A stretch of DNA of 64,000 nucleotides from Streptosporangium carneum (GTDB lineage Bacteria; Actinomycetota; Actinomycetes; Streptosporangiales; Streptosporangiaceae): NCBI RefSeq assembly GCF_027922005.1, contig NZ_BSEV01000030.1:1-64000 (forward strand), read 5' to 3'. The position numbers and the translations under genes were made by a program. Position 1 is the stretch's first letter. Every line of letters begins with the position of its first letter. The notes beneath the pieces are model-generated. The model did no database searches, had not been told where the DNA came from, and saw only the letters and a list, made by a program, of their open reading frames with translations. This document shows positions 16,332-24,165 of the stretch, piece after piece.

Positions 16332-17531
16332 ATGACCATCTCCCCGCCTTCCGGCCGCCGTCTCACAGGTGCGGACCGCCCAGAGAACCGGCGGCTTCAC
16401 GCCGCCGGTTCGTCGACGGCCTCCTCGGATCCCGCCTCCGCCGACGCCGTCCGCGACTGGAACGTTCCCGGAGTGCGGGCACACCGGAAGGCACAGCGGA
16501 AGGCACGGTGGGAGACGCTCGGGAAGGCCGGACGGGCGCACACCGCGAGCGCCGCCGCCCTCGTCCCCGGGCTCGCCCTGACCGCCGCCGCGGTGGCCGT
16601 CTCCCTGTGGGCGAGCCGCGCGCTCCCCGGAGTGAGCGCGGCCGTGGTCGCGGTGGTCCTCGGGATCGCGCTGACCAACCTCGGCGGCCTGCGCCCCGCG
16701 TTCCGCGCCGGGCTGCGCTTCGTGAGCCGCAGACTGCTCCGCCTGGCGATCGTGATGCTCGGACTGCAGATCGCCCTGCCCGAGGTGCTGGCGCTGGGCT
16801 GGCGGGCCCTGGCGCTGATCGCCGCCTCGACCTCCTGCGCGTTCCTCGCCACGCGGTGGCTCGGGCCCCGGATCGGGGTGAGCCCCCGCAGGTCGCTGCT
16901 CATCGCGACCGGGGTCTCGATCTGCGGGGCCGCCGCGGTCGCCGCCATGCACGAGGTGGCCGACAGCGACGACGAGGACGTGGCGAGCGCGGTCGGCGTG
17001 GTGGTCCTGTACGGCAGCGCCGCGCTCGTGCTGCTGCCGTCGCTCGCGCGGCTGCTCGGCCTGACGCCGCACCAGCTCGGCATGTGGGCGGGCGCGTCGG
17101 TCCACGAGGTCGCCCAGGTGGCGGCCGTCGGCGCGGCGGCCGGGGCCGGGGTGCTCGCGAGCGCGGTGGTGGTCAAACTGGCCAGGGTCGTGCTGCTCGC
17201 CCCGATCGTCGCCCTCACCTCCGTCGCGCTGCGCCGTACCGCGGACTCCCGCGGCGGCGCGGGGACCGGACGGCGGCCGCCGCTCGTCCCGCTGTTCGTG
17301 CTGGGGTTCCTCGCGACGGTCACGGTCAGGAGCCTGGGCATGGTGCCCGCCGGGGTTACCGGCGTGCTACCTCAGGTGACGGGATTGTCGCTGGCCGCCG
17401 CACTCTTCGGGCTGGGGACGGGCGTCAATCTCAGGGAGCTGGTCCGCGGCGGGCGTTCGCTGGTGCTCGGCGGGGTGTCCACCGCTGTCATCGGCGCGAT
17501 CTCACTGATCGGCGTCGTCACCATCGGCTGA
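16332..17531 (+). CDS. YeiH/UPF0324-family putative sulfate exporter
   Basis: A 399-residue membrane protein with about ten hydrophobic segments after a hydrophilic N-terminus of about 70 residues that is longer than usual; a later start is possible. Family features seen are VLGIALTNLGGLRPAFRAGL, RLAIVMLGLQIALPEVL, ATGVSICGAAAVAAM and MWAGASVHEVAQVAAVGAAA. The family is annotated as putative sulfate (or sulfonate) exporters; direct transport evidence is thin. The divergent LysR gene supports an inducible anion-efflux role. Confidence 0.85.
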   Translation: MTISPPSGRRLTGADRPENRRLHAAGSSTASSDPASADAVRDWNVPGVRAHRKAQRKARWETLGKAGRAHTASAAALVPGLALTAAAVAVSLWASRALPGVSAAVVAVVLGIALTNLGGLRPAFRAGLRFVSRRLLRLAIVMLGLQIALPEVLALGWRALALIAASTSCAFLATRWLGPRIGVSPRRSLLIATGVSICGAAAVAAMHEVADSDDEDVASAVGVVVLYGSAALVLLPSLARLLGLTPHQLGMWAGASVHEVAQVAAVGAAAGAGVLASAVVVKLARVVLLAPIVALTSVALRRTADSRGGAGTGRRPPLVPLFVLGFLATVTVRSLGMVPAGVTGVLPQVTGLSLAAALFGLGTGVNLRELVRGGRSLVLGGVSTAVIGAISLIGVVTIG

Positions 17532-17647
17532 TCTCCGAGTAGACGTCACCCGGCAACCCACGTAACGTGCTTTTTCCGGAACAAGCAGCTCCTTTGCATG
17601 GTTGACCGGGCATCCATCCAGCCCGGACGAGGAGACAGAACCCGCTC

Positions 17648-18586
17648 ATGCGTACCACCCACCAGCCCATCGACAACGTGCTTCGTCCGTCCGACGAGGT
17701 GGCCGACGCACTGGCGCAGGGCGCCCCGGTCGTGGCGCTGGAGTCCACGATCATCTCGCACGGCCTCCCCCAGCCCCGCAACCTCGAGGTCGCGGCAGAA
17801 CTGGAGGAGATCGTCCGCGAGGCGGGGGCCGTGCCCGCGACGATCGCGGTGCTGGACGGCGTGGCGCGCGTCGGCCTGGACAGGGACGGCCTGAAGCGGA
17901 TCGCCACCGAGCCCGACCTGCGCAAGCTCGGCTTCCGCGACCTTCCCGCCGCCGCCGCGCTCGGGGTCAGCGGGGCGACCACCGTCTCGGCCACCTCGTT
18001 CCTGGCCGCCAGGGCTGGCATCCGGATCTTCGCGACCGGCGGCCTGGGCGGCGTGCACCGCGAGTGGACCACCACCCAGGACGAGTCCGCCGACCTCGAC
18101 ATGCTGAGCCGTACCCGCATCACCGTCGTCTGCGCGGGCGTGAAGTCGATCCTGGACGTCCCCGCGACCCTGCAGCGCCTCGAGACCCGCGGCGTCAGCG
18201 TCGCCGGTTTCCGCACCGACGAGTTCCCCGGCTTCTACCTGCACACCTCCGGCGAGCCGATCGACTGGCGGATCGAGACCGCCGCGGAGGCCGCGGAGAT
18301 CATGCGAGCCCAGGACGCGCTCGGCGGCCCAGAGGCCGCACTGATCGTGGCCAACCCGGTGCCGGTCGGCGAGCAGCTCGACCCCGCCCTGCACGACCGG
18401 GTCCTCGCCGAGGCCCTCGCGGCTGCGGAGCGCGAGAAGGTCAGCGGCCAGGCCATCACGCCGTTCCTGCTGGACTACCTGGTCAGGGGCACCGACGGCG
18501 CCTCGCTCGAGGCGAACCTGGCCGCCGTGCGCGGCAACGTCCGCGTCGCCGGGCAGATCGCGGCGTCGTGGAGCCGGGGAAACTGA
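17648..18586 (+). CDS. psuG: Pseudouridine-5'-phosphate glycosidase
   Basis: A 312-residue protein matching PsuG, which reversibly splits pseudouridine 5'-phosphate into uracil and ribose 5-phosphate. Family motifs are VALESTIISHGLPQPRN (containing the catalytic Glu), TIAVLDGVARVGL, GATTVSATSFLAARAGIRIF, FATGGLGGVHRE and VVCAGVKSILDVPATLQRLE. Residues near KSILD are the known lysine/active-site region. A PfkB kinase begins seven bases after its stop, the usual partner that phosphorylates pseudouridine first. Together they recycle pseudouridine from RNA turnover. Confidence 0.95.
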   Translation: MRTTHQPIDNVLRPSDEVADALAQGAPVVALESTIISHGLPQPRNLEVAAELEEIVREAGAVPATIAVLDGVARVGLDRDGLKRIATEPDLRKLGFRDLPAAAALGVSGATTVSATSFLAARAGIRIFATGGLGGVHREWTTTQDESADLDMLSRTRITVVCAGVKSILDVPATLQRLETRGVSVAGFRTDEFPGFYLHTSGEPIDWRIETAAEAAEIMRAQDALGGPEAALIVANPVPVGEQLDPALHDRVLAEALAAAEREKVSGQAITPFLLDYLVRGTDGASLEANLAAVRGNVRVAGQIAASWSRGN

Positions 18587-18593
18587 GGCGGCC

Positions 18594-19544
18594 GTGAGCG
18601 GAACCGGCCTGCTGGTCATCGGTGACGTCGTCACCGACGTCGTCGCGCTTCACGAGGGCGCGGCCCTCTCGGGTCTGGCCGTCGGAACGGACACCGCCGC
18701 CGACATCGTGCTGCGTCCCGGCGGCTCGGGGGCCAACACCGCCTCCTGGGCGGCCCACCTGGGCGCCGACGCGCGGATCCTGACCAAGGTCGGTTTCGAC
18801 ACGGGAGAGTGGCACGCCGCCGAGCTGCGTCGCGGCGGCGTCAGGGCGCACCTGCGGGTGGATCCCGAACGGCCGACCGCCGTGGTCATCGCCATGGTCG
18901 ACCCGACGGGAGAGCGTTCCATGCTCACCAACCGGGGCGCGGGCGGCAACATCGGCACCGACGACTGGGACGAGAGCCTGCTCGACGGGGTGGGCCACCT
19001 GCACCTGTCGGGCTACACGCTGTTCGCGGAGCCGGGGCTGCAGCTGTCCCGGCTGGCCCTGGCCGAGGCCACCAGGCGCGGCGTCACGATCAGCGTCGAT
19101 CCCGCCTCGACCGGTTTCCTGCGCTCCTTCGGCCCTGAGCGGTTCGTCAGGGAGACCACGGCCGCCCAGCTGATCATCCCGAACCTGGACGAGGCCCTGC
19201 TGCTGACCGGCGAGCCCTCCGCCGAGGGCGCGGCCGAGGAGCTGAGTCACCGCTACGGCGCCGCGGCCGTGAAACTCGGTTCCCGGGGCGCTCTGATGGC
19301 CAGGAAAGGAAAGTTGACCGCACGGGTTCCCGGACTCGCCACCGAAGTGGTTGACTCAACGGGAGCGGGTGACGCGTTCGCCGCCGGCCTCTTGACCGCC
19401 CTGCTGAGGGGGGCTGACGACGAGGCCGCGCTGGACACGGGACGCCGGGCCGGAGCCGAGGCCGTGACAGCGGTCGGCGGTCGTCCTCGCATTCTCGCGT
19501 CCGATTTGGGTACCAACCAGCTTTACCCTCTTAACACCAATTGA
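18594..19544 (+). CDS. PfkB-family kinase, probable pseudouridine kinase
   Basis: A 316-residue ribokinase-family sugar/nucleoside kinase. The N-terminal GG signature appears as RPGGSGANTASWAAHLGAD and the C-terminal ATP/catalytic signature as VVDSTGAGDAFAAGLLTALL, with the base Asp in GAGD. Starts at GTG with GAGGCGG upstream. Coupling with psuG makes pseudouridine the best substrate guess (PsuK role); sequence alone would also allow another ribokinase-like substrate. Confidence 0.85.
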   Translation: MSGTGLLVIGDVVTDVVALHEGAALSGLAVGTDTAADIVLRPGGSGANTASWAAHLGADARILTKVGFDTGEWHAAELRRGGVRAHLRVDPERPTAVVIAMVDPTGERSMLTNRGAGGNIGTDDWDESLLDGVGHLHLSGYTLFAEPGLQLSRLALAEATRRGVTISVDPASTGFLRSFGPERFVRETTAAQLIIPNLDEALLLTGEPSAEGAAEELSHRYGAAAVKLGSRGALMARKGKLTARVPGLATEVVDSTGAGDAFAAGLLTALLRGADDEAALDTGRRAGAEAVTAVGGRPRILASDLGTNQLYPLNTN

Positions 19545-19608
19545 TAGCTTGCGGCGTAGGCTGCACCATTAGCCACATGCGTCACTTTGGGGAGGTTGCG
19601 GTCCGCCG

Positions 19609-21246
19609 ATGGATGCCGAGTCATCGATCTGCCTGAGTGATCTGGTCCCGGCCCTGCGCTGGAGCAGGCCGCAGCAGATCGCCGAAGCCCTGACCGATCC
19701 CCGCCTGCCCGGCGGGTGGTGGTCGTCGGTCACCCTGCCGAAGGCTCTCACCACGGCCGGGCTCGACTGGGTCTGCGACCGGCTGGCCCGGCTCTCGGTG
19801 TCCCGCTGGGACCACCTGCCGCTGAGCGACGTGCTGCCCGCGCTCCACGTGCACACGGTCGACCCCACTCTGCCCGGCTGGCCCGAGCCCGCCCGCGCGG
19901 CCATCACCGGTCTCGGCGGCTGGTCGAGGCTTCGCCGCCTGACCGCGGGAGACCTGAGCGGGCCGTCACTGCCCATCACGCCGGAAGCCGTGATGACCGC
20001 CGTGTTCCGCGAGGTGCTCAGCCAGATCCCCGGGGTCGCCGAGCAGCCCGCCCAGGCCACGCGCCCCGCCGCCGAGGCCCCCGCCCAGCCGGAGCAGCAG
20101 CCGCAGCCCGAACAGCAGTCGCCGTCCGTGCCGCAGCAGGCTCCCGCGCCGCAGGCGGCTCCGGTTCCCGAGCCCCCGGTCCGCCTCAGCGACTACCCGC
20201 TGGTCGGCCTGGTGGACAACATGTTCCGCGATTGGGGCCCGCTCGAGCGCGCGGTCGCCGTCGAGCGTCTGTTCGCCGTCGACCCGATCAGCCTGCGCGC
20301 CCTCGCGCACAAGCTCAACGCCGACCTCGGCGCCCTGTCCGTCGCCCAGCGGGCGGCCGAGGAGCGCATCCTGCTCTGGCTGCGTTCCTCGGAGTCGGCT
20401 CCGCTCACCGGCCACATGTTCGGACTCACCGAGTGGCTGGGCGCCGCCGCCACCCAGGACCAGCTCGTCGGCGCCGACCCCGCCCACCCCATCGAGGTCC
20501 CCACGCTGCGCACCCCGCTCTGGCGGGTGCTGGTCACGCTCATGCCCGACCGGCGGCTGCAGGACGGCTGGCTCGTCGTCGGCGATCTGGGCGGCCTGCG
20601 GGAGCGCACCAGGCAGCTCATGGCGGGCAAACCGGCGGACGCCGACACGGTGTCGCTGATGGAACAGCGACTCGGCATCCGCACCCACTCGGCGCAGGCC
20701 TGGCTGGACGCCCTCGCCGCCAGCGCCGACGCACAGGGCGCCCCGGCCCAGGACGCGGCCTCGGACGCCGGCGCCAAGCAGCTGCCCCGCCGTACTCCGG
20801 GGGCGAACGGCCACCACCGGAGCGGCCACCCCATCCCGCAGGTGAGCGCCAGCTCCATCGACCCCCGCGCCGCCCTGGCCACGCTGTCCGCCCTGTCGGG
20901 CGGCAACACCCGGCCCCACCTGATCACCAGCCAGCGCGCCCCGCTCCACCCGCCGACCAGCCCCGCCACCGACCCCAGTCGCTGGCAGCGGATCGAGGTG
21001 ACCAGCGAGCACCTGCGGGGCGGTCCCGTGGCCGTGCCGGAGGGATACGCCACCCAGCTCGGCATGCGCCCGGGAACGCTGCTCTCGGTGACGGGTCCCG
21101 GCGACAACGCGGTGGTGCTGGTCTGGCGCGACCACCCGGTCTTCGACTCCCTGCAGCCGGTGCTGATGCGTCTGAACGCCCGCCCCGGCGACCAGGTGTA
21201 CGTCACGGTCGACGGCTATCGCCTGGACGCCCAGCTGCCCAGCTGA
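19609..21246 (+). CDS. Hypothetical 545-aa protein with Pro/Gln linker
   Basis: I do not recognise a named family. Residues 1-145 are mostly helical with many Trp (LPGGWWSSVTLPKALTTAGL). Residues about 147-187 are a Pro/Gln/Ala linker (AQPEQQPQPEQQSPSVPQQA). The middle part contains ERAVAVERLFAVDPISLRAL and WLRSSESAPLTGH, which looks like helical DNA-binding or sigma-region-like structure but is not decisive. The tail (about 480-545) is beta-rich (GMRPGTLLSVTGPGDNAVVL). No signal peptide or membrane segment. GGGGAGG lies upstream of the ATG. The gene is followed by a hairpin terminator and is probably monocistronic or the end of the psu transcript. Confidence 0.75.
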   Translation: MDAESSICLSDLVPALRWSRPQQIAEALTDPRLPGGWWSSVTLPKALTTAGLDWVCDRLARLSVSRWDHLPLSDVLPALHVHTVDPTLPGWPEPARAAITGLGGWSRLRRLTAGDLSGPSLPITPEAVMTAVFREVLSQIPGVAEQPAQATRPAAEAPAQPEQQPQPEQQSPSVPQQAPAPQAAPVPEPPVRLSDYPLVGLVDNMFRDWGPLERAVAVERLFAVDPISLRALAHKLNADLGALSVAQRAAEERILLWLRSSESAPLTGHMFGLTEWLGAAATQDQLVGADPAHPIEVPTLRTPLWRVLVTLMPDRRLQDGWLVVGDLGGLRERTRQLMAGKPADADTVSLMEQRLGIRTHSAQAWLDALAASADAQGAPAQDAASDAGAKQLPRRTPGANGHHRSGHPIPQVSASSIDPRAALATLSALSGGNTRPHLITSQRAPLHPPTSPATDPSRWQRIEVTSEHLRGGPVAVPEGYATQLGMRPGTLLSVTGPGDNAVVLVWRDHPVFDSLQPVLMRLNARPGDQVYVTVDGYRLDAQLPS

Positions 21247-21266
21247 CCTGTCCGGTCCTCGACGTT

Positions 21267-21294
21267 CCCTCCTCGGCCCGGTGACCGAGGAGGG
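21267..21294 (+). terminator. Hairpin terminator after the 545-aa gene
   Basis: Perfect 10-bp stem CCCTCCTCGG / CCGAGGAGGG with an eight-base loop, starting 20 bases after the stop. No clear T run follows, as is usual in actinomycetes. Confidence 0.7.
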
Positions 21295-21852
21295 GACGGC
21301 GGAGGAGGCCGGGCGAACACACGGCTCAGGGAGAAGGGCGTCGGCCGGACGCGCGTCTGACGCCGTGATCGGGAACATTCGGCGGTCGGGCGTCTTCGCT
21401 CGCCGTGCCCGCGTCACGCGGCGACACAGGGCGGCACAGGGCGACAGGCTGAGGACACGGCCGCTCATCGGATCGGCGTCGGCTCATCGGCGGATCCCGG
21501 GACGGCCGCCGGAAGCCGTGTCCTGACGGCTCCGCGGGCCTGTCGAGCACGCGATCCGCCGGTCGGCTCCGGCAAGGGGCCTGTTCCTCAGGCGAGGGGT
21601 CTGTTCCGAGGCCGCCCGGCTCGTCGTCGACGGCCGGCCTGGGAACGCCGTCTATCCCGCCGGGCCTCGCGATCCTTCTGGCGGGACGCGTCCGGCGGGA
21701 GGCATCCGGGTTCACCGGAGTGCGGGGGGTGCGGACGCCGGACAGGGCCGGCGAACGGGCTGTCCGGCGAAACCGGCGGCCGGGCCGCTCCCGCCCCCTT
21801 CCTCGGGGGCGACCCGGCAGGAGGGCGGGGACCGCGGCCCCCGCTCCGCCTC
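21295..21852. other. Gene-free stretch
   Basis: About 560 bases between the terminator and the DoxX stop. Several open frames exist but are Arg/Pro-rich, without ribosome-binding sites or family motifs. Short imperfect repeats occur (for example GGGGCCTGTTCC / GGGGTCTGTTCC). I see no gene here. Confidence 0.5.
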
Positions 21853-22281
21853 CTACACCGCGGTCGTGGCGTTCCGCCGCTGCCACAGGCCGTCGAGGGC
21901 GAGCAGCCCGCCGCCGCTGAACGCGACGGCCAGGGTGCCCGCGATGAGGGCGAGGACGAACTCGTAGCCACCCTTGCTCACGTCGAATCCGTTGGCCGCG
22001 TGGAAGAAGACGATCGCGCCGAGCATGTCCAGGACGAGCAGGACACCGGCGATCGGCAGGGCGGCGCCCAGGATGAGCGCGAGGCCGCCCAGGACCTCGA
22101 TCACGGCGACCACGGGCGCCGCCACACCCGACAGCGGAACACCGATCTGCTGGAAGAACGCGGTCGTCCCGCCGATCCCCATCGTCGTGAACTTCTGCAG
22201 GCCGTGGACGAGGAAGATCGCGCCGATGCCGATCCGGGCCAGCAGCAGGGCGATAGGCCGTATGCGCTCAAGGGCAAGCAT
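21853..22281 (-). CDS. DoxX-family membrane protein
   Basis: A 142-residue protein with four hydrophobic segments. The DoxX hallmark RIGIGAIFLVHGLQKF is near the N-terminus, followed by APVVAVIEVLGGLALILG and DMLGAIVFFHAANGF. The family is linked to redox or thiol stress and quinone-type electron transfer, but the biochemical role is unsettled. The ATG has GAGGAGC upstream. It is divergent from a MarR gene with a long perfect inverted repeat between the two, so MarR control is probable, as in other DoxX/MarR pairs. Confidence 0.9.
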   Translation of the reverse strand: MLALERIRPIALLLARIGIGAIFLVHGLQKFTTMGIGGTTAFFQQIGVPLSGVAAPVVAVIEVLGGLALILGAALPIAGVLLVLDMLGAIVFFHAANGFDVSKGGYEFVLALIAGTLAVAFSGGGLLALDGLWQRRNATTAV

Positions 22282-22302
22282 GAGTGCTCCTCATTTTTGT
22301 TC

Positions 22303-22338
22303 GAATTTGAACCACACCATAGTTGGTGGTTCAAATTC
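22303..22338. promoter_or_regulatory. MarR operator, 13-bp perfect inverted repeat
   Basis: Arms GAATTTGAACCAC (22303-22315) and GTGGTTCAAATTC (22326-22338) around a ten-base spacer. Each arm is itself close to a TTCAAATTC-type half-palindrome, so two dimers could bind. It lies 22 bases from each of the divergent doxX and marR starts. Confidence 0.85.
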
Positions 22339-22360
22339 AAACAACCCATACACTGGAAAA

Positions 22361-22975
22361 GTGGCTGATACGAGATGGTTGACTGAGAGTGAACTGGGCG
22401 CCTGGATGGCGTATCTCAAGGCGACGCACCTGCTGGAACGACGCGTCGAGGAGCAGCTGAAAGCGGATTCCGGACTCACCCACGCCCACTACGAGATCCT
22501 CGCCAAGCTCTCGGCCTCCCCCGACCGGCAGCTTCGCATGACCGACCTGGCGCGCAAACTGGTTGTCTCGAAGAGCGGACTCACCTACCAGATCGGCCAG
22601 TTGGAGAAGCGAGGACTGGTCGAACGGACGGCCTGCCCCTCGGACGAGCGGGGCGTGCTCGCGGTGCTCACCGGCGAGGGCATGCGCTGCCTGGAGAAGA
22701 CCGCCCCCGGCCACGTGGCCGTCGTGCGCGCCTTCCTGATCGACCAGCTGACCCCGGATGAGCTGGAGACGATGACACGCATCATGTCGAAGGCCGCCGC
22801 GGCGATGGCCGAGGACGCCGGGAACGCGGCCGAGGAGAAAGGTCGGGGCGGGCGGCTCCCGAGAACCGTCCCCCCGCCTGACACCCGCCCGGGGGGTTCC
22901 CCCTTCGGCCCCTCCCCCGACGGACGCGGCCACTCGCCCCGCTCCCGCGGCTCGTCGATCAGGACGGACGCCTGA
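22361..22975 (+). CDS. MarR-family transcriptional regulator
   Basis: A 204-residue regulator started at GTG. The winged helix is clear: LTHAHYEILAKLSASPDRQL, MTDLARKLVVSKSGLTYQIG (recognition helix) and LEKRGLVERTACPSDERGVL (wing). The last 45 residues are a Pro/Gly/Arg-rich tail that may be non-conserved read-through. It is divergent from doxX and shares the operator between them. The frame is open upstream across the doxX gene, but that part is antisense. Confidence 0.9.
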   Translation: MADTRWLTESELGAWMAYLKATHLLERRVEEQLKADSGLTHAHYEILAKLSASPDRQLRMTDLARKLVVSKSGLTYQIGQLEKRGLVERTACPSDERGVLAVLTGEGMRCLEKTAPGHVAVVRAFLIDQLTPDELETMTRIMSKAAAAMAEDAGNAAEEKGRGGRLPRTVPPPDTRPGGSPFGPSPDGRGHSPRSRGSSIRTDA

Positions 22976-23080
22976 GCCCCGGTCAGCCCGGCGGCACCCC
23001 CTCACCCGTCTCGTGCGTCCTGAGACTCTCGTGCGTCCTGAGACGGGACCATCGCGGACCCTCGATCGGCCGTCTCCAGC

Positions 23081-23415
23081 TCAGTGCTCGCACCGGACAG
23101 GCGACACCGTCGAGCCGGACCAGGCGCCGAGGGTCGACGAGGTCGTGGTGAGCGTCATCCGCGCGGGAAAGCCTCCGGGCTCGAAGAACTCGGCGAACAC
23201 CTTCCTCGCGGCCCCGAGGTCGGCGACGTCCCGGAGGCGGAGGTGCAACCGCACGAGGCCGGCGAGGTCCGCGCGCACCGAGTGCGAGGTCTCCCGCGTC
23301 GAGGTGCAGGCCGCCCTGGTCCGGCGGGCGACGTCCCGACGGGCGAATCCTCCCCGTGGTGCGACAGGAGGACGTGGTCACCGGCCGCGATCGCCGCGAC
23401 GCAGGTTTCGTCGCC
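23081..23415 (-). pseudogene. Degraded RidA/YjgF-like gene
   Basis: The minus-strand frame ending at 23081 reads VRLHLRLRDVADLGAARKVF followed by AEFFEPGGFPARMTLTTTS, which fits the C-terminal half of RidA-family proteins (reactive imine deaminases). The matching N-terminal piece (CVAAIAAGDHVLLSHHG) is in another frame higher up, so the gene is split by at least one frameshift, and no start or ribosome-binding site is visible. The rest of the 22976-23533 gap shows no gene. Family call from recalled motif patterns. Confidence 0.5.
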
Positions 23416-23533
23416 GTAATGGACCTAAAGGCAAGTCAGCACGAATGTCCCTTTTAACCGAAAAGCCATATCGGACGGCTGGAAGGCTCAATGAGAGCAC
23501 CGCCCGCGGCAAACGAAGAAACCGGGTGAATCA

Positions 23534-24067
23534 TCACTCCGCGGAGCGGGAGTCGACGATCCCCACGATGCCGGAGACCGGGACGGTCGAATCGCCGGCT
23601 CCTGCGCGGCTGCGCGAATCAAGGGAGACGTGGCGGTTGTCGCCCTGCACCCAGACGTGTCCCGGGGGAACGGTCACCGGCCCGAAGTCCAGGCGCGAGG
23701 CGGGGGGCTCCTTGATGTAGGGCTCCTGAAGGGAACGCCCGTTCAGGAGCGTCCTCCCCTGGTCGTCGCAGCACGCGACGGTGGCGCCGGGAACACCGAT
23801 GATCCGCGAGACACGGAGACCCGGCCCGCCCCATGAAGCGGGAACCCGGAAAACGATGACATCACCCGACTTGGGGACATAGCCCTCCTCGGGTGCGACG
23901 GCCGTGACACTGCTCCCCGCCCTGATGGTCGGCTCCATGGCCTCGCTGGGAATGCGATATCGCTCCTTCCCCGCGACCCGATCGCCTATTCGCCCGGCGA
24001 GACCGCATCCCACGGCCAGGGGGAGAACCAGCGCCATCGAGAGGATAAACGACCCGTAACTCTTCAT
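23534..24067 (-). CDS. Signal peptidase I-like (S26) protein lacking the usual lysine
   Basis: A 177-residue protein from the ATG at 24067 (an ATG at 24106 lies inside an inverted repeat and is less likely). An N-terminal membrane anchor (FILSMALVLPLAVGCG) is followed by the S26 serine box RIPSEAMEPTIRAGS (Ser41), then GDVIVFRVP, then RVSRIIGVPGATV where family members normally have the general-base lysine (VKRIIG-type); here serine is at position 87. The GDNRHVSLDSR box is intact. Signal peptidases I cleave secretory signal peptides with a Ser/Lys dyad. With the lysine missing, activity is doubtful or uses another residue. The cysteine in AVGC could also act as a weak lipobox. It is the last gene on this strand before the acyl-CoA operon. 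Confidence 0.8.
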   Translation of the reverse strand: MKSYGSFILSMALVLPLAVGCGLAGRIGDRVAGKERYRIPSEAMEPTIRAGSSVTAVAPEEGYVPKSGDVIVFRVPASWGGPGLRVSRIIGVPGATVACCDDQGRTLLNGRSLQEPYIKEPPASRLDFGPVTVPPGHVWVQGDNRHVSLDSRSRAGAGDSTVPVSGIVGIVDSRSAE

Positions 24068-24081
24068 TGCCCCATTATCCC

Positions 24082-24117
24082 GATAAAGCGATATCTCATT
24101 CTCCATATCGCTTTATC
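24082..24117. promoter_or_regulatory. 13-bp perfect inverted repeat
   Basis: Arms GATAAAGCGATAT (24082-24094) and ATATCGCTTTATC (24105-24117) with a ten-base spacer. It lies between the stop of the acyl-CoA dehydrogenase and the start of the signal-peptidase-like gene, both on the minus strand. It could be an operator for the latter or an AT-rich terminator for the operon before it; the even 23-bp arm spacing favours a protein site. Confidence 0.6.
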
Positions 24118-24165
24118 AGGAAGCCGCCACCCACCGCTGGAGCGCCAACGTGCGCGCCTCGCGGG

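Noticed and set aside
21326-21886. Minus-strand open frame of 186 codons
   Set aside because: Arg/Pro-rich composition, no ribosome-binding site, overlaps doxX in another frame; typical chance frame in GC-rich DNA.
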